Assembly: GCA_030608385.1 (NCBI GenBank)
Contig: JAUWEG010000015.1
Location: 1 to 38,947 of the forward strand
Source of the DNA: Candidatus Heimdallarchaeota archaeon
GTDB lineage: Archaea > Asgardarchaeota > Heimdallarchaeia > Heimdallarchaeales > Heimdallarchaeaceae
Reading direction: 5' to 3'
DNA length: 38,947 bases
Shown here: one piece after another, positions 34,129 through 38,947 of the stretch
How positions within the stretch are numbered: position 1 is the first letter of the stretch
Layout of the letters: each line of letters opens with the position of its first letter
Made by a program: the position numbers and the translations under genes
The notes under the pieces: generated by a model
What the model saw: the letters and a program-made list of their open reading frames with translations, nothing else
The model's database searches: none
Told to the model about the DNA's origin: nothing

Positions 34129-34638
34129 GTGTTGGAAGCTTTTCTTAAAAACGCAATTCTCAGACATCTGAAAGAGACAGAACTATATTTGAAGACTCTT
34201 CAGGAATTCAGTGGAGAATCCTTTGAAGATTTAGTGGATAAAAATGAAATAAAACCAGATAGTATACTATTCAAAATCCCTGCAAAAGGCGTCAGACCTT
34301 TAGGGGAAGTAATTTTACACATTATTCGTTCTTTAGAATATTATATGTAAGGAATAATGGATGATCATTGGGAAGCACTTCCATACAACCTTGTGGAATT
34401 GAATACAATTCCTGAAATTGTTAATCTTTACCAAAGCATAACAAAAAAGTTTAATGTATTTTTAGAAAAACTTTCCGCGGATAAACTCAAAGAGGTTATA
34501 ACCAATTTTAGTCGACCCGCATCTAAAGCAGAATTACTGTTGGAAATGATTGAGCATAGCATACATCATAGAGGACAAATCAGTGTGTATTTTAGATTGT
34601 TAAACATAGATCCCCCAATTATAAAATACATAATTTGA
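34129..34638 (+). pseudogene. DinB-family gene interrupted by an in-frame TAA
   Basis: The reading frame from GTG 34129 (gagg eight bases upstream) continues in the same frame to 34638, broken only by TAA at 34348-34350. The joined product would be about 169 residues with the DinB/YfiT-like four-helix layout: HIIRSLEYYM before the stop, then DDHWEALPYN and the C-terminal HSIHHRGQISVYFR, which supplies the paired metal histidines. Most of the family bind a divalent metal and act in thiol or stress chemistry. A single nonsense change makes this a recent pseudogene, unless it is a sequencing error. The second half could be separately translated from ATG 34357, but it would lack the first helix and its His. 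Confidence 0.75.
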
Positions 34639-34677
34639 ATCTAATTCATCATTTATGTATCATTAAGAATTTCAATA

Positions 34678-34862
34678 CTATACTATTAAATAAATCAGAT
34701 TTTGTTTCATAACATCATGATCAGCTTTTAGAATAATTGCAAGCTCAGCATTTGGAAATATCCCTCCATGAAGGAGGATTAAAGGATGACCATTCCCTTT
34801 TCTATATAGGACATATTTATGCCATTAACTTCAATATAGTTACCCAACATAAATTCAATCAT
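34678..34862 (-). pseudogene. internally deleted, frameshifted alpha/beta-hydrolase remnant
   Basis: From ATG 34862 the minus strand reads MIEFMLGNYIEVNG, then INMSYIEK. A one-base frame change then gives GNGHPLILLHGG, the start of an alpha/beta-hydrolase with its oxyanion HGG. The text jumps directly to FPNAELAIILKADHDVM, which is the usual C-terminal region around the catalytic His. The whole middle, including the GxSxG nucleophile, is missing. This is a decayed gene and no product is expected. Confidence 0.7.
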
Positions 34863-34919
34863 AGCTTTTTGTGCTATTAGAGATTATTAGAAAAAGAAAA
34901 AAAAGAAATTAGAAAAATC

Positions 34920-36176
34920 TTAATTGGGCCATTTCTCAAGAGATCTAGCAAGCTCTACATGTTCTTTAGCGTATTCTTCTAAGGAAATACTCTTTAGTGT
35001 AGCATCTAGTGCCTGTTTCATTGCCATTGCGCCTTTTCTTGTACCATCAGGATGTCCGTGAATACCTCCTCCAGCTTGAATTATGAGGTTATTACCACCA
35101 TGTTTTACCAAATTAGGTATTTTAGCTGGATAAAGACCACCGGATGCAACAGGAAAAGTTTGTTTAAACTCATACATGGGATTAAGCATAGCATCTTTAA
35201 TTTGAAGCTCAAGATCTAACTCTGTATCCATTTTACCTTGGCCATACGATCCTATGTGCAATTGGTCACCACCAACCATACGGATTATCTTCGACACAGG
35301 TAACATGGATATACCATGTAATTGATTACGAGTAAAAGCTGCATGCATAGTTCTATGAACATGAATAGGTAATTTCACACTTGGATCAGCTGCCATTTGA
35401 GCCAATTCTTGAAATCCTGTAAGAATAACATCTATCATCAAACATTTAGCCCCATTATCAATAGCTTCCTCTATCCTTCTCCACATGACATCATGTTTTG
35501 CAGTTACATTCACTGCATGGATTACAGTTCTTCCTGTTTCTTCTTTCACTTGATCCATCTTTTCTAATACTGCAACGGTTCTATCTGCTATTGGACAGAA
35601 AGGTTGGTTACTTAGATTTTCATCATCTTTGATAAAATCTACACCACCAATAGCTGCTTCATAAGATACTTGGGCCCATTCTTTTGCAGTTAATCCCATT
35701 TTTGGTTTAACTATTGTTCCTAAATGAGGACGATTTGGAAATTCACCTTTGTCAGTACCCAAGATTTTGCGTACTCCTTGTACTCCAAATTTTGGTCCTG
35801 GAAAATTTTCTGCAATACTTCTGGGAAATTCTACATCAACCCATCGTATATTGCGAAGTGCTCCTAAACCAAATAGGTTACCAGCTAACATGGACAAAAT
35901 GCTTGTAATTCCTGCTTCTATATCAAAAGTTTCTGTCTTAAATCCTATTAATACTTCTCCACTCTGATATCCTTCGTGGTCACCAATAACCTTGGTATCC
36001 AGAATCTCAGCTCTTAATCTAGGAATAATATCTATCTCTGTGTTTTCAATTGTAGTAAGTTTGGTCCATGTACCAACGCTTTCTTCATCACATATTTCTT
36101 CTGCAGCCACTTGGACTGACTTAACATGCTCGACATAATAACGAGCAACTAGTAATTCTTTATATTTATCTTTCAT
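34920..36176 (-). CDS. rbcL: ribulose-1,5-bisphosphate carboxylase/oxygenase, form III-like
   Basis: This 418-residue RuBisCO large chain has its catalytic set in place: the KPK pair (K157, K159), the carbamylated Lys with its metal ligands in FIKDDE (K183, D185, E186), HVHR (H274), LHIG (H307), loop-6 Lys K315 in QGKM, SGG (S345) and GGG (369-371). Together with the partner gene this points to form III, which fixes CO2 on RuBP from nucleoside/AMP breakdown rather than in a Calvin cycle. The start is ATG 36176, five bases after ggtga; the longer TTG reading is not needed. It lies downstream of R15P isomerase with no promoter between. Confidence 0.93.
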   Translation of the reverse strand: MKDKYKELLVARYYVEHVKSVQVAAEEICDEESVGTWTKLTTIENTEIDIIPRLRAEILDTKVIGDHEGYQSGEVLIGFKTETFDIEAGITSILSMLAGNLFGLGALRNIRWVDVEFPRSIAENFPGPKFGVQGVRKILGTDKGEFPNRPHLGTIVKPKMGLTAKEWAQVSYEAAIGGVDFIKDDENLSNQPFCPIADRTVAVLEKMDQVKEETGRTVIHAVNVTAKHDVMWRRIEEAIDNGAKCLMIDVILTGFQELAQMAADPSVKLPIHVHRTMHAAFTRNQLHGISMLPVSKIIRMVGGDQLHIGSYGQGKMDTELDLELQIKDAMLNPMYEFKQTFPVASGGLYPAKIPNLVKHGGNNLIIQAGGGIHGHPDGTRKGAMAMKQALDATLKSISLEEYAKEHVELARSLEKWPN

Positions 36177-36205
36177 ATTTGTCACCAAAATTAATCATAA
36201 ATGTT

Positions 36206-37141
36206 CTATGTATCCTCACTAATTATCATAAAAGGATACTTCTCTTTAATTATCATATAAACTATTGAAGGTGAAAAAACACCTGATTCTGTTATTATAC
36301 CATCAATCAAATCGGAGGAAACAGTTTCGAACGCAGGATTTAGAAAATTCAATCCTTCTGGAGGATTTTCCCAAATCTCTGTTCCTGCTCTCATTTCTAT
36401 TTCTGATAGTTTGCCAATACTCGTTTCAGGATCGTATTTTAGGAGATTAATCGCAGTATAAAATGGTATATCCATTTCTTTAGCAGCAAGAGCTAATAAC
36501 CGTGTTCCAATTTTATTAATGACTGTACCTTGACTTGTAATTGCATCTGCTCCTGTAATTATGATGTCAACATCATGCCTATTCAAAACCCATCTCATTG
36601 CACTATCAACAACTTGAGTAGTTGAAATCCCTGCTTCAACTAATTCTTTGGCAGTAATTCGTCCTTGATATAAGGGGCGAGTTTCAGTACAAAAAACTCG
36701 TATGTCTTTGCCTTGATTATGTGCTTCTAGAATGACCCCAGTAGATAAAGAAGAATGACAATGGGTCATAATAGTACTTCCTGGTTTAATTCTGTGGGCA
36801 CCATAGGAAATAACCTTCCTTTTCGATTCTTTGAGTAAGTTAACATACTCTTGAGTAAACGAGTTAGCGATTTCTTTGGCCTCTTGAACAGAATTTGCTT
36901 TTTCATGCAGATTATAAACAACATATCTCAAACCGTTTCGAAGAGCAGGTTCAGTAGCTCTAGCTGTAGCTAAAATGTATCTGGCTTTTTCCAGTTCCTC
37001 AAAGAGATTATCTAATGAGGAAACTTCAAGACGAGTTGCTAATGAAGCAAAGGCTTTTACTCCCTCAATTGCGATATTTGTAGCTCCTTGAATTCGTAAG
37101 GTTTGTATATCCTCAACAACTTGTTGAAATGCTGCATCCAA
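36206..37141 (-). CDS. e2b2: ribose-1,5-bisphosphate isomerase
   Basis: This eIF2B-alpha/MtnA-related isomerase converts ribose-1,5-bisphosphate to ribulose-1,5-bisphosphate, the RuBisCO substrate. The catalytic Cys128 in MTHCHSSLSTG and Asp199 in ITGADAI match the family pair. The phosphate-binding region (INKIGTRLLALAAKE) follows. Direct linkage to RuBisCO separates it from true eIF2B subunits. The start is TTG at 37141, with aggtg about eight bases upstream. AMP phosphorylase, the first enzyme of the pathway, is not in the window. Confidence 0.92.
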   Translation of the reverse strand: MDAAFQQVVEDIQTLRIQGATNIAIEGVKAFASLATRLEVSSLDNLFEELEKARYILATARATEPALRNGLRYVVYNLHEKANSVQEAKEIANSFTQEYVNLLKESKRKVISYGAHRIKPGSTIMTHCHSSLSTGVILEAHNQGKDIRVFCTETRPLYQGRITAKELVEAGISTTQVVDSAMRWVLNRHDVDIIITGADAITSQGTVINKIGTRLLALAAKEMDIPFYTAINLLKYDPETSIGKLSEIEMRAGTEIWENPPEGLNFLNPAFETVSSDLIDGIITESGVFSPSIVYMIIKEKYPFMIISEDT

Positions 37142-37238
37142 TGTAATTCACCTATTAGGTATTTTATAGATATCTTAAAGATAATAACATCAATATAAAA
37201 CCCGTTTATAAAGACTTGCGGTTTGAACAAATTTTCAA

Positions 37239-37754
37239 CTAGGTTTTGCGAAATAAGTTTCCTAGTTCATGAGCCCATTCCTTAACTTTTTCCAAATTTC
37301 TAGTGTCATAACCAAAACTTGGCATCTTTTTCGTTGCTTGCAGATACCAAATATGAGGAATTTTTGCTCTTGGCACTCTTCCACCAAAGGCTTTCATTGA
37401 AACTGGTTTTAACCGTGGATACTTCTCTAAGACCTCTTCAAGGAAAACTCGATGTGCTTGATTGTGAAGTTTTTCTTCTCCAGCGAAACCTGCACAAACG
37501 AAAACAGCAACATTCTTGTTAGTAAAATCATTTCTCAGAAATTCTTCAGCACTTTTTCCCCACTTTCCATGGAAAATGCAACTTCCAATAATTATGCTTT
37601 CGTAATCAGAAGAATCGGGAGTAATTTTATTTTCTTCTAACTGATATAGATCAACTTGAAATCCGTAATCCTTCTCAAGAGTATCTGCAATTACAGAAGC
37701 AGCTTCTCTTGTTGCCCCATATAATGTTTGATAAGAAACTAATACCTTACTCAT
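37239..37754 (-). CDS. flavodoxin-domain protein
   Basis: The 171-residue protein starts with the FMN phosphate loop VLVSYQTLYGATREAA and has the strand SIIIGSCIFHGKWGKSAEEFL, typical of the flavodoxin/HemG-like group. A Trp (W139) near the end of the C-terminal third could stack on flavin. Such proteins carry electrons or oxidise protoporphyrinogen; no heme genes lie nearby, so the role is open. ATG 37754 follows ggttct. Confidence 0.85.
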   Translation of the reverse strand: MSKVLVSYQTLYGATREAASVIADTLEKDYGFQVDLYQLEENKITPDSSDYESIIIGSCIFHGKWGKSAEEFLRNDFTNKNVAVFVCAGFAGEEKLHNQAHRVFLEEVLEKYPRLKPVSMKAFGGRVPRAKIPHIWYLQATKKMPSFGYDTRNLEKVKEWAHELGNLFRKT

Positions 37755-37814
37755 AGAACCACTTAATAGCTAATTTTACGAAAAAGAGTTTTAACCTTTA
37801 GTATTGAACAAAAA

Positions 37815-37852
37815 TGGTGGGGCACGGCGGATTCGAACCACCGACCATCTGG
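37815..37852 (-). repeat. orphan tRNA 3' half (tRNA-Lys-like), probable attachment site
   Basis: On the minus strand the segment reads CCAGA (3' anticodon stem), TGGTC (variable loop), GGTGG TTCGAAT CCGCC (T-arm), GTGCCCC (acceptor), A, CCA. This matches the 3' half of an archaeal tRNA with the Lys-like CCAGA/GGTC pattern. The expected 5' half (GGGGCAC and a D-arm) is absent on the higher-coordinate side, where homology stops at the anticodon loop. Integrases that use tRNA genes leave exactly such a displaced 3' half at one end of the element. Confidence 0.7.
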
Positions 37853-37976
37853 TAATTTTGAAACACTAATTTTCTTCCACGTTTTTATATCATTTCATTG
37901 ATTATATATTGAATGAGTCCGAGTTTCTCTATTCTGTGTAATTTAAAGTGAAATTAACTAGGAAAAGGTGACAAAA

Positions 37977-38947
37977 GTGAATATTAGTGCTGAAACAAAG
38001 ATTTCAGAAGAAAAAATCAGTAAGAAGCAAGAAATCGAAGAAATGAAAAGAGAAGTACAAGAAATTCTCCAATTTATCAAAAAGACAAAAAGAACGATAA
38101 AAAAACTTCAAAAACATAATAAAGTCAGATTGTTTGAAGGAACAGAGGAGCACTCTGGTCTTGAAACTGTTAACTCAAATGAAATACAAATTATCAGTGT
38201 AGAATTTGATAATAACATCTCTTGGGGTGCCCTAGAAAACTTAACAGAAAGTAAATACAACACTTTATCAGATAATGACAAATCCTTTGTGAAGCTTGTA
38301 AATTCCTTATTCTTTCCTAAAATGAGGTCGATTAGTGATATTATCAATGATAAAAGTAGTCTAAAGAGTTGGAAGGAACACATTAAAAATCTGAGATCAA
38401 TAATTGAAAACAAAAAAGGAGTTCCTTTTGGGGAGTATTTGTTCAAAGAAAATTTAAGATTCTCTAAGGAAATCTATGATTCTTATACAAGAAATGTTCT
38501 TTTTGGAAAAGGATATGATGAAGATTATAAACGGAAAATTACAAGAGAATTTTTCAATAAACATGGTTCGGATATAACTGAAAATATTAGGACAAAGTAT
38601 GATTTAACTTCTGAAGAAGCAAGAATTTTTTATATTTATTTAGCTTGTATGTCTGATTTTGATAAGAAAGTGTTAGGTTTTGATTATAGTTCTATGCATG
38701 AGTTTTTCCAGAATGTTTGGATAAAAATAAACCACAATCAGGATGAGTTTAGAGGAAAACAACAGACTTCAAGTAATAATCTAAAAGTAATTGTTCATTC
38801 AGACTTCTCTAGGTTCAAATCCAGTGTATCTTTAGGTTTTGATTCTTATTTTACTTTACTTAACCACAATAAATTCGAATTATGGTTTTCAGAACAAAAA
38901 TGTGGTAGCAGTTATTCTATATGTAAAAACTTCAAAAATATAAGTGA
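37977..38947 (+). CDS. unknown protein, open at right edge, probably on an integrated element
   Basis: A continuous frame of 323 codons runs from GTG 37977 to the window edge without a stop, with ggtga seven bases upstream. Residues 10-50 are Lys/Glu-rich and predicted coiled coil (EEMKREVQEILQFIKKTKRTIKKL). The rest is mixed alpha/beta, Asn/Lys/Phe-rich, with no signal peptide, metal motif or domain that I recognise. It follows the tRNA 3' half by 124 bases. The gene is partial and its full length is unknown. Confidence 0.65.
   Translation, partial: MNISAETKISEEKISKKQEIEEMKREVQEILQFIKKTKRTIKKLQKHNKVRLFEGTEEHSGLETVNSNEIQIISVEFDNNISWGALENLTESKYNTLSDNDKSFVKLVNSLFFPKMRSISDIINDKSSLKSWKEHIKNLRSIIENKKGVPFGEYLFKENLRFSKEIYDSYTRNVLFGKGYDEDYKRKITREFFNKHGSDITENIRTKYDLTSEEARIFYIYLACMSDFDKKVLGFDYSSMHEFFQNVWIKINHNQDEFRGKQQTSSNNLKVIVHSDFSRFKSSVSLGFDSYFTLLNHNKFELWFSEQKCGSSYSICKNFKNIS

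Noticed and set aside
34348-34350. Stop codon recoding (selenocysteine or pyrrolysine) in the DinB gene
   Set aside because: The codon is TAA, whereas recoding uses TGA or TAG, and no insertion element is seen.
1-38947. CRISPR arrays, insertion-sequence transposases and rRNA genes
   Set aside because: I saw no regularly spaced repeats, transposase motifs or rRNA segments in the window.

Overview
The window is a low-GC archaeal chromosome segment, almost certainly from an Asgard archaeon; a heimdallarchaeial affiliation is my best guess but is not proven. The core is archaeal: both subunits of DNA polymerase D, an archaeal topoisomerase I, aEF1A, AglB/STT3, Sec61-beta, RNase P Rpp21, aIF6, and the conserved S19e-PDCD5-L39e-L31e-aIF6-LX-prefoldin-FtsY run. 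The Asgard colour comes from a Ras/Rab-like small GTPase, two Roadblock/LC7 proteins, a protein with a gelsolin-like N-terminus and a diglycine-ended ubiquitin-like protein. Five complete tRNA genes (Ser-UGA, Arg-UCU, Cys-GCA, Gly-GCC, Gly-UCC) all encode CCA.

Layout. 1-351: edge of a RuvC-like nuclease gene (minus). 496-8865 (plus): PolD large subunit, archaeosortase, gelsolin-like protein, ubiquitin-like protein, tRNA-Ser, topoisomerase I and a small zinc protein. 8919-9764 (minus): glutaredoxin-like protein, MazG-like pyrophosphohydrolase, Sec61-beta. 9935-11642: tRNA-Arg and PolD small subunit. 11666-16133: Roadblock protein (minus), oligosaccharyltransferase and EF1A (plus). 16204-20099 (minus): the ribosomal/translation/SRP operon. 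20280-23169: small membrane protein, small GTPase, metallo-beta-lactamase protein, TPR protein. 23345-24761: tRNA-Cys, a class V aminotransferase and two tRNA-like fragments. 24897-27266: small unknown protein, P-loop protein, second Roadblock protein, thioredoxin-like protein. 27345-30557: an accessory-looking pair, an Eco57I-type DNA methyltransferase and a polysaccharide deacetylase. 30550-33629 (minus): YhbY RNA-binding protein, RNase P Rpp21, a novel protein ending in five prolines, FtsZ. 33738-33979: two tRNA-Gly genes. 34129-34862: a small graveyard with a nonsense-interrupted DinB gene and an internally deleted alpha/beta-hydrolase remnant. 34920-37754 (minus): form III-like RuBisCO, ribose-1,5-bisphosphate isomerase, flavodoxin-like protein. 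37815-38947: a lone tRNA 3' half and a long unknown open frame running off the window, which looks like one end of an integrated element.

How the genes work together. PolD subunits and topoisomerase serve replication. Archaeosortase, AglB and Sec61-beta serve protein export and surface modification. R15P isomerase plus RuBisCO form the last two steps of the archaeal AMP/nucleoside salvage pathway to 3-phosphoglycerate. The GTPase and Roadblock proteins are candidates for a GTPase/regulator system. The least explained parts are the right-edge element, the FtsZ-linked poly-proline protein, the gelsolin-like/ubiquitin-like neighbourhood and the tRNA fragments around the aminotransferase.
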